A stretch of 42,355 bases of DNA from Gallionella sp. (lineage in GTDB: Bacteria > Pseudomonadota > Gammaproteobacteria > Burkholderiales > Gallionellaceae): positions 1 through 42,355 of the forward strand of contig JADGRM010000001.1 of assembly GCA_017880945.1 (NCBI GenBank), given 5' to 3'. The notes below the pieces were generated by a model. The model was not told where the DNA came from and did no database searches. It saw only the letters and a list, made by a program, of their open reading frames with translations. Both the position numbers and the translations under genes were made by a program. Shown one piece after another: positions 1 to 6,812 of the stretch (within the stretch, counting starts at the first letter, position 1; every line of letters starts with the position of its first letter).

Positions 1-1
1 G

Positions 2-127
2 GAAAAGCCTGAAGAAGTCAGGGTGGCTTACCGCAAGCCTCAGGTAGTCGGCTCCCCAGCTTCGCAGAAGGCGCTCAAGGCGGTAGATGAACTTCTCTCC
101 GGCATTGTCAAGGAGGCGTTGCAGTAG
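2..127 (+). CDS. 3' end of an unidentified protein (partial)
   Basis: An open frame enters from the left edge and ends at TAG 125-127, giving 41 C-terminal residues that start EKPEEVRVAYRKP and end VDELLSGIVKEALQ. The tail looks like an amphipathic helix. It is convergent with the DsbC-like gene on the other strand, about 110 bp away. The 110-bp gap holds only a weak AACAA-ACGG-TTGTT inverted repeat. I do not recognise the family, and too little remains to assign a function. Whether it is coding rests only on the open frame to the edge. Confidence 0.45.
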   Translation, partial: EKPEEVRVAYRKPQVVGSPASQKALKAVDELLSGIVKEALQ

Positions 128-237
128 TTCTTCGCCTGCGGGGACGGCAACAAACGGTTGTTTCTACTGAAATGACGGCATTACGGGCGAGGACATCAGG
201 AGAAGGCGCCTGCGCAGTTTATGCACGCTGGCAGACC

Positions 238-951
238 TTAATTCATCTGACTCGATGCTGTGAAATGTTGGTCAATCTGATCCAGCGTCAGTGTGCCAGG
301 CCTGATGACGCCGTCCTCGAAAATCAAGGTGGGCGTTACGTTGATTTTCAGCTTTTTCGCCAGCATTGAAATTTTGGTCAATGCTGCTGTATCGCACGCC
401 TTTTCAGATTGCGGCTCCACACCCCTCAACATATGGTCCTCCCATGCCTTGAGGCTGTCGGGTGAACACCAGATCGCCCTGGCCTTCTCTTCGGAGTTGG
501 GCAGTATCGGAAGCACGAAGATGTAAATCGTTGCATTGGTCAGATTGACCAGCTCTTTTTCCAGTTTCTTGCAATACTGGCAATTCGGATCGGTGAAGAC
601 CGCCAGCTTTCTCTTGCCGTTGCCCTTCACGTTCTTGATAGCAAGGTCGATAGGCAAGGTATCGAATTTGATTGCATAAAGTTGCTTTTCTCTCGCCTCG
701 GTCAAATTCTGCATCGTATGCATATCGAAAATGTTGCCCGAAAAAAGATAAGTCATTTTTTCGTCGGTATAAACCAGCTGGTCATCGAAAGCCACTTCAT
801 ACAAGCCGAAATAAGGGGTTTTGCTGACACTGATGACCTTTGAATAGGGGAACTTCTTTTCCATCTCAGCCCTGATGCCGGCTTCGCCGGCGTAAGCTGA
901 ATTGGCTAAAAACAGAACAAGCAACACTAAATATTCAAATGGTTTCATCAT
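238..951 (-). CDS. DsbC-like periplasmic thiol:disulfide interchange protein
   Basis: The product is 237 residues from ATG 951. The frame stays open further upstream, but this start is preferred because AGGAAAG lies just before it and it opens a clean signal peptide (MMKPFEYLVLLVLF...SAYA). The second ATG at 948 is equally possible. After an N-terminal region resembling the DsbC dimerisation domain comes a thioredoxin-like domain with FTDPNCQYCKKLEKEL, whose CxxC (CQYC) is the redox centre, and a later VTPTLIF segment with the cis-proline loop. Known DsbC proteins isomerise wrong disulfides in the periplasm and are kept reduced by DsbD. Here it could help mature periplasmic cytochromes or other exported proteins, which is inference. 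It stands alone, convergent with the partial gene to the left and divergent from tusA. Confidence 0.85.
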   Translation of the reverse strand: MMKPFEYLVLLVLFLANSAYAGEAGIRAEMEKKFPYSKVISVSKTPYFGLYEVAFDDQLVYTDEKMTYLFSGNIFDMHTMQNLTEAREKQLYAIKFDTLPIDLAIKNVKGNGKRKLAVFTDPNCQYCKKLEKELVNLTNATIYIFVLPILPNSEEKARAIWCSPDSLKAWEDHMLRGVEPQSEKACDTAALTKISMLAKKLKINVTPTLIFEDGVIRPGTLTLDQIDQHFTASSQMN

Positions 952-1305
952 TCTTTCCTGTTGCACGTTAGTGGAGGTTACTCCTCGGGCTGGATCAGCG
1001 GGTTGATCAAATTTAAGCCGCCTGCTGAACAAGTTTCGTTTTGAATTCGCTGGATGATCGATACCTTAGCCCAGAGTATATCCGCTTGCCGCTCAGGCGA
1101 ATAACGGTCTGACTGTATTCGACAGTGCGACTACTACACTATGGAACAGGCAATAGATGGATCCACCCAGTCCGCACAAGATAAATGGGTATTGTTCGAT
1201 ATCGTCAATAGACGTAATATCCGTCTCATTTCCCCGGTGCTGTTATGGGAGTGTGTTCAGTACCATAACCGGGCAAGGTTGGAATAAGTAATGAATAGTT
1301 GAGGA

Positions 1306-1323
1306 ATAACCCTAACGGGTTAT
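1306..1323. promoter_or_regulatory. dyad upstream of tusA, shared with the dsrA promoter
   Basis: ATAACCC (1306-1312), loop TAAC, GGGTTAT (1317-1323) form a perfect 7-bp inverted repeat. The core ACCC-N4-GGGTTAT (1309-1323) recurs upstream of dsrA at 7158-7172. A second, imperfect repeat (CCCGCAA...TTGTGGG, 1324-1342) follows directly. The only good -10 candidate is TATAAT at 1370-1375, with no matching -35, which would fit an activator-dependent promoter. This is a candidate operator; the binding protein is unknown. Confidence 0.5.
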
Positions 1324-1369
1324 CCCGCAAACACTTTGTGGGTATGGACGCTAGTGAGCTGCTTATTCC

Positions 1370-1375
1370 TATAAT
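1370..1375 (+). promoter_or_regulatory. candidate -10 box of the tusA-dsrE2-fadL operon
   Basis: TATAAT is a perfect -10 hexamer 78 bp before the tusA start codon. The position 17 bp upstream (about 1347-1352, GACGCT) does not resemble TTGACA, so activation from the dyad at 1306-1323 is plausible. No experimental start site is known. Confidence 0.4.
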
Positions 1376-1453
1376 GAATCTGTTACATTTGTTTATGTGT
1401 GATATCGAAACTGGTTTTTATGGTAATTTTAATAACTTGCAGGAGATGGAATT

Positions 1454-1681
1454 ATGAACTTTGACAAAGAATTTGATGCGAGTGGTTTGTCCTGCCCTTT
1501 GCCTATCCTGAAAACCAAAAAGGCACTCGCCGATATGGCTTCCGGGCAGGTACTCAAGCTGGTTGCAACCGATTGCGGTGCAGTCAAGGATATGCAGGCT
1601 TTCGCCGATCAAACCGGCAATACCTTGCTGTCCACAGAAGAAGCAAATGGCTCATATACGTTTTACATGAAGAAAAAATAA
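1454..1681 (+). CDS. tusA: TusA-family sulfur carrier protein
   Basis: This 75-residue protein has the full TusA fold length. The signature LSCPLPIL places the persulfide-carrying cysteine at residue 14, followed by a lysine-rich helix (KTKKALADM) and a VLKLVATDCG strand-turn with a second cysteine at about residue 41. TusA proteins accept sulfane sulfur from rhodanese-like donors or cysteine desulfurase. In sulfur oxidisers they pass it to DsrE-type carriers and DsrC. The start has the SD-like sequence GCAGGAGATGG just upstream. dsrE2 follows after 46 bp and a FadL-type channel after that, so this looks like a sulfur-relay operon separate from, but near, the dsr operon. The second cysteine at an ATD(C/P) turn also appears in the double TusA protein encoded nearby. 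Confidence 0.93.
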   Translation: MNFDKEFDASGLSCPLPILKTKKALADMASGQVLKLVATDCGAVKDMQAFADQTGNTLLSTEEANGSYTFYMKKK

Positions 1682-1727
1682 ATAAGTTTTCTAATTTCGA
1701 ACCAAAACCATACGCGAAGGGGCAAAC

Positions 1728-2198
1728 ATGAGTTCTAAAAAAATGGCGATCATCGCCACCAAAGGCACGCTGGATATGGCCTACCCGCCATTCATACTTG
1801 CCTCGACCGCCGCTGCTCTGGGTTATGAAGTGCAAGTGTTCTTTACCTTCTACGGATTACAGTTGCTGCGCAAGGACTTGTCCACTGTGATGATCAGCCC
1901 GCTGGCCAACCCTGCGATGCCGATGCCGGTGCCGATGCCGGTGATGGTGCAGATGCTGCCCGGGATGGAATCCATGGCCACCATGATGATGAAGCAAAAA
2001 CTCAAGAAGCACGGCGTAGCCTCGCTGCAGGAGCTGCGCGACTTGTGCCTGGAGGCTGAGGTGAAATTCATTGCTTGCCAGATGACGGTAGATCTGTTCG
2101 AATTCGACAAGAGCGAATTTATTGATAATATAGAATACGGTGGTGCCGCGATGTTCTTGGGGTTCGCGGGAGATACCGATATCTGCTTGTTTGTTTAA
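1728..2198 (+). CDS. dsrE2: DsrE2-type sulfurtransferase (DsrE/F-like superfamily)
   Basis: The 156-residue product begins MAIIATKGTLDMAYPPFILASTAA, a DsrE/F-like first strand and helix. A methionine- and proline-rich stretch (PAMPMPVPMPVMVQMLPGME) follows, which could lie on or in a membrane. The C-terminal half has VKFIACQMTVDLF, whose cysteine matches the conserved sulfur-binding cysteine of DsrE2/E3 proteins. These proteins are usually encoded beside tusA, often with a rhodanese, and take part in cytoplasmic sulfur transfer. A rhodanese gene is absent here. The Met/Pro repeat is encoded by ATGCCG/GTGCCG units and is a distinctive low-complexity feature. The family is clear, but the exact subclass (E2A or E2B) is not settled from sequence alone. 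Confidence 0.85.
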   Translation: MSSKKMAIIATKGTLDMAYPPFILASTAAALGYEVQVFFTFYGLQLLRKDLSTVMISPLANPAMPMPVPMPVMVQMLPGMESMATMMMKQKLKKHGVASLQELRDLCLEAEVKFIACQMTVDLFEFDKSEFIDNIEYGGAAMFLGFAGDTDICLFV

Positions 2199-2257
2199 GT
2201 TGTTATAGCTGGGCAGTAACTGGGGTTTGTTTTATAAATCAACTTGGGAGTGTTGTT

Positions 2258-3547
2258 ATGAAAATGAATAAAATTGTCGTATCGTTGTTGGCTGCAGGCG
2301 TCATGGCTTCGCCGCTGGCACATGCCACGAACGGTTACTTGCCGATCGGCTATGGCCAGAAAAACGAAGCGATGGGCGGGGCAAGCATCGCGCTGCCGCT
2401 GGATTCTCTCGCGGCTGCCAACAACCCGGCCGGGATGGTGATGGTGGGCGATCGTGCCGATCTCGGCCTGACCTTGTTCAGGCCAAATCGTACCGCTGAG
2501 ATCACAGGTAACAATTGTGCACCCGCAGGTTGTGGTGGTGGCACACTGAACGGCACCTATGACGGCAATGGCCGGAGCAACTTCTTCATTCCTACCTTAG
2601 GCTATAACAAAATGATCAACGCGGACACCTCGCTTGGCGTCTCTGTGTTTGGCAACGGCGGCATGAATACCCAGTACAACACCAACCCGTTCGCCCCCTT
2701 TGGGGCCAACGGCAACCTCGGCATCAACCTTGAGCAACTGTTCGTCGCACCGACCTGGGCGATGAAGATCAACCCGACCAATGCGGTCGGCGTCTCGCTG
2801 AATCTGGTCTACCAGATGTTCAGTGCGACCGGGGTAAATGGAGCATTGGCTGGGTTGTCTAGCAATGCAACTGCTTTAAGCGATAATGGCACGGACACAA
2901 CCACGGGTTACGGTGTCAAGATAGGCTGGACCGGCGAAGTCACCCCCCTCGTGACGCTGGGTGCGACCTACCAGAGCAAGACCAAGATGGGCAAGTTCAG
3001 TAAATACAGCGGCTTGTTTGCCGACCAGGGCAGCTTCGACATACCGTCCAACTATGGTGTGGGCATCGCGGTCAAAGCCACGCCGGCAACCACGGTCGCG
3101 TTCGATGTTCAGCGCACCAATTATGCGGACGTAGCCTCCGTTGGCACCCCATTTACGGCGGTACCCCCAACTTTTGGTGGAACAGGTCCCTTCCTTGGAG
3201 CATCCAATGGCCCCGGTTTTGGCTGGAAAAACATCAATGCCTACAAACTCGGGGTAAGTCATGCTTTTAGTTCGGCGTTCACGTTGCGCGCCGGCCTGAA
3301 TCATTGCGACCAGCCGATACCAAACAACCAGACACTGTTGAATATGCTGGCGCCGGGCGTGGTGCAGAACCATCTGTCACTGGGCGGAACCTGGACGCTG
3401 GCGAATAAGTCTGAAGTGACGGTAGCCTATGTTCATGCCTTCAAGCAGACCGTCAATGGTTCCGGATCCATCCCGCCGCAGATGGGTGGGGGCGAAGCCA
3501 ACATCACCATGCATGAAGATTCGCTCGGCATTTCTTACGGCTGGTAA
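2258..3547 (+). CDS. FadL/OMPP1/TodX-family outer-membrane channel
   Basis: The product is 429 residues with a clear signal peptide (MKMNKIVVSLLAAGVMASPLAHA) and a mature N-terminus TNGYLPIGYGQKNEAMGGASIALP. That N-terminus matches the hatch region of FadL-type proteins, including the SLAAANNPAGM motif. Alternating amphipathic strands and a C-terminus ending in an aromatic residue (SLGISYGW) fit a beta-barrel. FadL channels carry hydrophobic molecules such as fatty acids or aromatics across the outer membrane. The gene follows dsrE2 by 59 bp with its own GGGAG Shine-Dalgarno and ends at a strong terminator. Its placement behind sulfur-carrier genes suggests, but does not prove, a role with hydrophobic sulfur compounds. 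The true substrate is unknown. Confidence 0.85.
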   Translation: MKMNKIVVSLLAAGVMASPLAHATNGYLPIGYGQKNEAMGGASIALPLDSLAAANNPAGMVMVGDRADLGLTLFRPNRTAEITGNNCAPAGCGGGTLNGTYDGNGRSNFFIPTLGYNKMINADTSLGVSVFGNGGMNTQYNTNPFAPFGANGNLGINLEQLFVAPTWAMKINPTNAVGVSLNLVYQMFSATGVNGALAGLSSNATALSDNGTDTTTGYGVKIGWTGEVTPLVTLGATYQSKTKMGKFSKYSGLFADQGSFDIPSNYGVGIAVKATPATTVAFDVQRTNYADVASVGTPFTAVPPTFGGTGPFLGASNGPGFGWKNINAYKLGVSHAFSSAFTLRAGLNHCDQPIPNNQTLLNMLAPGVVQNHLSLGGTWTLANKSEVTVAYVHAFKQTVNGSGSIPPQMGGGEANITMHEDSLGISYGW

Positions 3548-3582
3548 TCGCTTGGCAATCTGAAAGTTGTAAAAACCTGAAG

Positions 3583-3610
3583 CCCGCCATCGCAAGATGG
3601 CGGGTTTTTT
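3583..3610 (+). terminator. Rho-independent terminator after the FadL gene
   Basis: A perfect 9-bp GC-rich stem (CCCGCCATC / GATGGCGGG) with a GCAA tetraloop is followed by six T residues (3605-3610). It ends the tusA-dsrE2-fadL operon, 36 bp after the stop codon. On the opposite strand the run of T lies about five bases after the stem, so it may also work weakly for the convergent minus-strand operon. Confidence 0.9.
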
Positions 3611-3643
3611 AATCGGCAACGAATGAGTTCTGGCTAACTGTAA

Positions 3644-4522
3644 TCAGCTTTCCGCAATCCGCTCGTGATAGCGTGCCCGGTACAGCAGGCGCGGGGCGGT
3701 CGCATCGTCATCGAAGGCTGCGCGGTCATGCAGCACGTTGTTGCACAACAGCCCCATGCCGGGCTCGAGCCGCGTGCGGTGGATGTGCGGTGTATCCGAG
3801 GCGAGCAGCTTTTCCAAAGCCGCTACAGCCGACAGTGTGGTTGCATCCTGCTTCCATTCGATGCTGCGGGTACGCGCGGTATAGCGCATGTGCAGTGTCC
3901 CGCTAGCCGGGTCTATCGAGAACACCGGGCCGGTCTGAGCGGCGCGCGCCACACCTTGCTCATCGGTGCGTTCCGGTATCGTCATCGCATCCGCTGCGGA
4001 CAGCGCGCGGATGAAATCGACATTACTGTCGCGCAACATCAGGTAAGCGATCTCGTGATCCATCAGTCGATTCTCGCCGCCTTGCCCGGCACTGTGCACG
4101 CAGTGCAATATCATGCCACGCACCTGCCGTTCGGGCGGATTGTAATAACCGTCGGTATGCCATTTGATGGCGCGGTCTGTATAGGGGATATAAGCCTGCC
4201 GCTGTCCGTCGTCAGTACATACGGTCACGCGTGTGATGCCTTGTTCACCCGCCAGCCAGTTCGCGTCCAGGCTGGCCAGTCCGAACTGTGATCCGAATTG
4301 TCTTACCATGTCTTCATCAACGGGATCGGCGTGAGTGGCGTAAACCACCATGTTGCTGTGCCGGCAACGTGCCAGTAGGGCGGCGTGTTCGGCCTTGGTC
4401 AGGGCACGCGGATCCTTGATTTCGACGATCAACTCGTCCGTATTGGTGATGGCGCGTGCCAGCTTGAGTTCGCGCCAGCGCAGATAAGCATCAGTGTTGT
4501 CGAGATCAAAATGAGTTTGCAT
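3644..4522 (-). CDS. TauD/TfdA-family 2-oxoglutarate-dependent dioxygenase
   Basis: From ATG 4522 (MQTHFDLDN) the product is 292 residues. The frame is open to 4567, but the upstream 15 residues run into the inverted-repeat element, so the inner start is preferred although its Shine-Dalgarno is weak. The Fe(II)-binding facial triad is visible: WHTDG gives the HxD pair, LCNNVLHDRAAF the distal histidine, and RLLYRARY the arginine that binds the 2-oxoglutarate carboxylate. Members hydroxylate small organic substrates, and TauD itself releases sulfite from taurine. The GQGGENRLMDHEIAYLML segment is shared with broader clavaminate-synthase-like members, so the substrate cannot be named. It is the last gene of the minus-strand sulfur-carrier operon but is separated from it by the MITE-like element. 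Confidence 0.8.
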   Translation of the reverse strand: MQTHFDLDNTDAYLRWRELKLARAITNTDELIVEIKDPRALTKAEHAALLARCRHSNMVVYATHADPVDEDMVRQFGSQFGLASLDANWLAGEQGITRVTVCTDDGQRQAYIPYTDRAIKWHTDGYYNPPERQVRGMILHCVHSAGQGGENRLMDHEIAYLMLRDSNVDFIRALSAADAMTIPERTDEQGVARAAQTGPVFSIDPASGTLHMRYTARTRSIEWKQDATTLSAVAALEKLLASDTPHIHRTRLEPGMGLLCNNVLHDRAAFDDDATAPRLLYRARYHERIAES

Positions 4523-4547
4523 ATCTGGGTTGTCGCAATGTGGTTTA

Positions 4548-4688
4548 GGGCGTCTCGAAAAACTCAATTTTTTAAGCTAGGCAAGGCGCGAGCAAAAAAT
4601 AACGACGACACATATATCTGATATGTTAGGAGTAATTTTTTGTGAGCAACACAGCATCGCGACAAAAATTGGGTTTTACGAGATGCCC
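4548..4688. mobile_element. 141-bp MITE-like element with 25-bp terminal inverted repeats and TTTA duplication
   Basis: The left end (4548-4572) and the reverse complement of the right end (4664-4688) match at 22 of 25 positions, both beginning GGGC(G/A)TCTCG. Internally, GCGAGCAAAAAATAAC is mirrored by GTAATTTTTTGTGAGC, so most of the element could fold into one long imperfect hairpin. It is flanked by direct TTTA copies at 4544-4547 and 4689-4692, a likely 4-bp target duplication. It encodes no transposase, so it would need one supplied in trans. The right flank contains the stop codon of the 198-aa gene, and the left end lies 26 bp from the TauD start. The insertion therefore separates the two genes without breaking either. 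Confidence 0.8.
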
Positions 4689-4689
4689 T

Positions 4690-5286
4690 TTAATCGCCGC
4701 TGGTGACCTTGCGGATGCGTGTCTGCGGGGGTTCTTTTGCGAACAGATTCTTCATGGTTTTCTCCACCATGTCCACGGCTTCGGGTGCTTCGATGCTCAT
4801 CATCTGATCAATCACCCATTCGACATCTTTTTCATCCATGACTTCGCGCATACAGTAGGCAAGGTAACGGGTGAAGGCAAATTCGGGGCCATCGACCCCA
4901 TAGTTGAAGTCGGCATACTCTCCCGCGCGCTGGTTGAGTTTGCCGATAAAAAGCTGCTTATGATCAGTGATGCTGTCATCCATCAAACGGCTCTGGTTTT
5001 CGGCCAGCGTTTCCGCCACACGATTTGCCAATGTGCTGGTAAATGCAAAACGAGCTTCGGCGGATAATTGGCGATGGGCGATACGGTCCGCGACCTGGAT
5101 CAGGAACACCAGGAATTCGGTGATAAATGAAAAGTATTGCGGGCCGATGGCGATCTCGAAATTCGCCCTGCGGGTATTCTTGAGCGCGTTGTCCGCGATA
5201 CGCCAGATGGTAAACGCCATTGCTCCCGCAATCTCTTGAGGAGTTTTTTCGCGGTCACTTTTGAACCATTGGCTTTTGATGCGCAT
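4690..5286 (-). CDS. conserved-looking 198-aa helical protein of unknown function
   Basis: I do not recognise this family. The protein is mostly predicted helix, with EIAGAMAFTIWRIADNALKN near the N-terminus and a central hydrophobic stretch (YFSFITEFLVFLIQVADRIA) that could be a buried or membrane-touching helix. Acidic and lysine-rich helices follow (DEKDVEWVIDQMMS). There is no signal peptide and only one cysteine (residue 143, in AYCMREVMDEKD). Its TAA stop overlaps the TTTA duplication of the adjacent element. The gene follows the double TusA gene by 23 bp on the same strand, with only a weak Shine-Dalgarno, so it is probably translated from the same transcript. Its context points to sulfur trafficking or its regulation. 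Confidence 0.75.
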   Translation of the reverse strand: MRIKSQWFKSDREKTPQEIAGAMAFTIWRIADNALKNTRRANFEIAIGPQYFSFITEFLVFLIQVADRIAHRQLSAEARFAFTSTLANRVAETLAENQSRLMDDSITDHKQLFIGKLNQRAGEYADFNYGVDGPEFAFTRYLAYCMREVMDEKDVEWVIDQMMSIEAPEAVDMVEKTMKNLFAKEPPQTRIRKVTSGD

Positions 5287-5309
5287 GTCAGGTGAGCCGG
5301 CAGTTCCGG

Positions 5310-5795
5310 TCAGCCCTTTTGCAGAAAAAACTCATACTCGCCAGCGGCCGTTTCGACAGTACTGATGATTTTTATTCCGGTCGTCTGCGCCCAGCCAACG
5401 ATGTCGGAACGGATGCCGGGGCAGTTGCTGATGAGTTTGAGAATTTCGCCTGCCTTCATGCCGTTCAACAGCTTCTTGGCTTCCACGATAGGTCCCGGGC
5501 AATGCACACCACGAATATCGAGAATGACATTCGCCTGGTGCGATTCTCCTTTGCCCTTCATGACGTAGTAGCCCGTGCCGCCATCCGGCATCGCTTCCGT
5601 TTTTAATACTTTGTTATGAGTCTGTTCCGCCCATGAGAAAAGATCATCCTTGGTGCCCGGGCAGTCTGAGATCAACAACAGTATTTGCTCTTTTTTCAGA
5701 TCGTCGACCACGCGCTTGGCACCGAGCAGCGGTGCAGGGCAGGTTTGGCCGCGCATATCCAGCGTTACATTGGCGTGCAAGTCTCGAGTGCTCAT
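5310..5795 (-). CDS. double TusA-domain sulfur carrier protein
   Basis: The 161 residues hold two complete TusA domains in tandem. Domain 1 (about 8-80) has RGQTCPAPLLGAK with Cys19, and domain 2 (about 88-160) has RGVHCPGPIVEAK with Cys99. Each also has a second cysteine in an (D/N)CPG turn (Cys45 and Cys125), where many TusA proteins have DP. A short GKGESHQ linker joins them. TusA domains carry sulfur as a persulfide on the CPxP cysteine. Two sites in one chain could pass sulfur internally or hold polysulfide, which is inference. The start has CAGGACA upstream. It lies 36 bp after the RspA-type gene in one operon and is distinct from the single-domain tusA at 1454. Confidence 0.9.
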   Translation of the reverse strand: MSTRDLHANVTLDMRGQTCPAPLLGAKRVVDDLKKEQILLLISDCPGTKDDLFSWAEQTHNKVLKTEAMPDGGTGYYVMKGKGESHQANVILDIRGVHCPGPIVEAKKLLNGMKAGEILKLISNCPGIRSDIVGWAQTTGIKIISTVETAAGEYEFFLQKG

Positions 5796-5831
5796 TTTAG
5801 ATGTCCTGTCAATTTCTGAAACTTCATTGTT

Positions 5832-6161
5832 TCAATATCCGCCCTTGCCGTATGGCTGCGGCAGGCCGGCGACTTTTGCACCTTGTTTGGCCGGGCCGGT
5901 CGGAAATAAATCATACAGTGCTTTGCTATCTGCCTCCGGCCAGAATTCATTAACGCCTTTCAGCATATTGCGGAAATTGGGCGTGTGTCCGTGTTCGCGA
6001 TACTGATCGCGCATGTATTTGACTACTTCCCAATGCTTGGGCGTTAGCTCAATGCCTTCCGCTGCGGCGATGACGTTTACTATTTCATCGCCATAATCCG
6101 GCTCCAATAAGTAGCCATCAACATCGGTTTCGACTTCTTTGCCTGCAACTGTATAGCCCAT
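5832..6161 (-). CDS. rspA: cysteine-less DsrC/TusE paralogue (RspA type)
   Basis: This 109-residue protein has the DsrC fold: GKEVETDVDGYL near the N-terminus, LTPKHWEVVKYMRDQYREHG in the middle and a C-terminal arm AKQGAKVAGLPQPYGKGGY. Compared with the true DsrC at 10865, the two sulfur-handling cysteines are lost: the inner one (C99 of DsrC) is Ala95 and the penultimate one (C110) is Lys106. It cannot carry DsrC-type trisulfide chemistry. DsrC homologues lacking both cysteines have been called RspA and proposed to be regulatory, and DsrC itself has a helix-turn-helix-like part. A strong GGAGG precedes the ATG. It sits between the Cas6-like gene and the double TusA gene. The fold is sure; the regulatory role is a hypothesis. 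Confidence 0.85.
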   Translation of the reverse strand: MGYTVAGKEVETDVDGYLLEPDYGDEIVNVIAAAEGIELTPKHWEVVKYMRDQYREHGHTPNFRNMLKGVNEFWPEADSKALYDLFPTGPAKQGAKVAGLPQPYGKGGY

Positions 6162-6197
6162 GACTGACCTCCATCAAAAAAAAGGGAAACAAAAAAC

Positions 6198-6812
6198 TTA
6201 ATCTTCACTTAAACCCGTAATGACTTTATATGGTACAAAAATGCCGCAACCAAATTGACGGTCATCCCCCAGGCCAGCATATTGCAATTGTAGCGATGCT
6301 TCGGGTTTCAGGTCATGCAGAACCAGGCTGTAACCATGGATGGATCTTTGACCGCCGTTGATGGTGAGGTGCTTGCCGCAGATCAATTTTCCTGTAACGC
6401 CCAACTCTCCCATCTGTTTCCTGATGTCTTCCACAAAAAGCACTTCATCACTAGAACCGGTTACCAGCTGAGCGTGAATTGTGGGGTAGGGCTGAATCGG
6501 GCGTGTCTTCGCAGCCCCCACGCGCATAGTACTTCCGGCTATATCGAGTTGCTGTCCAGTCAAGCTGGATGCGGCAGACTCGGCAAGTGTTGTTGGCATA
6601 CGCATTACCAGCTTGGCACGTTTGGCAAGCAGCATACCTTGGCTATTTTCTGTTGAGCGTAACGGCAGCACTCCGACCAGCTTTTTTTCAGCGAGCTGAG
6701 GGACAAGGCGCAGCAGTGCGGCCCAAAGCGCAAAGCGATACGCTGTGGGCAGTGTGCCGCCCTCAAGGTCGAACACCATATCGATCATATCGGGAAGATT
6801 TTTATTAGTCAT
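6198..6812 (-). CDS. Cas6-like RNA endonuclease-family protein (Cmx6 type), orphan
   Basis: The 204-residue product starts at ATG 6812, which overlaps the stop of the preceding gene (ATGACTAA). A longer frame to 6884 would lie inside that gene. The sequence matches my memory of the Cas6/Cmx6 family: an N-terminal MVDLVF-like strand (here DMVFDLEGGTLPTAYRFALWAAL), a mid-protein VGVLPLR, a strand with LRVP (here VMRMP), paired RAMP-type repeats, and a glycine-rich C-terminal loop GLGDDRQFGCGIFVPYK. Cas6 enzymes cut CRISPR precursor RNA at repeat hairpins. No CRISPR repeat array or other cas gene is visible in this window. Histidines and a tyrosine near HLTING and HGYSLVLHDL could serve catalysis, but I cannot confirm that. 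An RNA-binding role linked to sulfur metabolism is open. Confidence 0.72.
   Translation of the reverse strand: MTNKNLPDMIDMVFDLEGGTLPTAYRFALWAALLRLVPQLAEKKLVGVLPLRSTENSQGMLLAKRAKLVMRMPTTLAESAASSLTGQQLDIAGSTMRVGAAKTRPIQPYPTIHAQLVTGSSDEVLFVEDIRKQMGELGVTGKLICGKHLTINGGQRSIHGYSLVLHDLKPEASLQLQYAGLGDDRQFGCGIFVPYKVITGLSED

Noticed and set aside
1141..1287. 48-residue frame (MEQAIDGSTQSAQDK) upstream of tusA
   Set aside because: It has no ribosome site and no recognisable family, and sits in a regulatory gap; kept only as a note.
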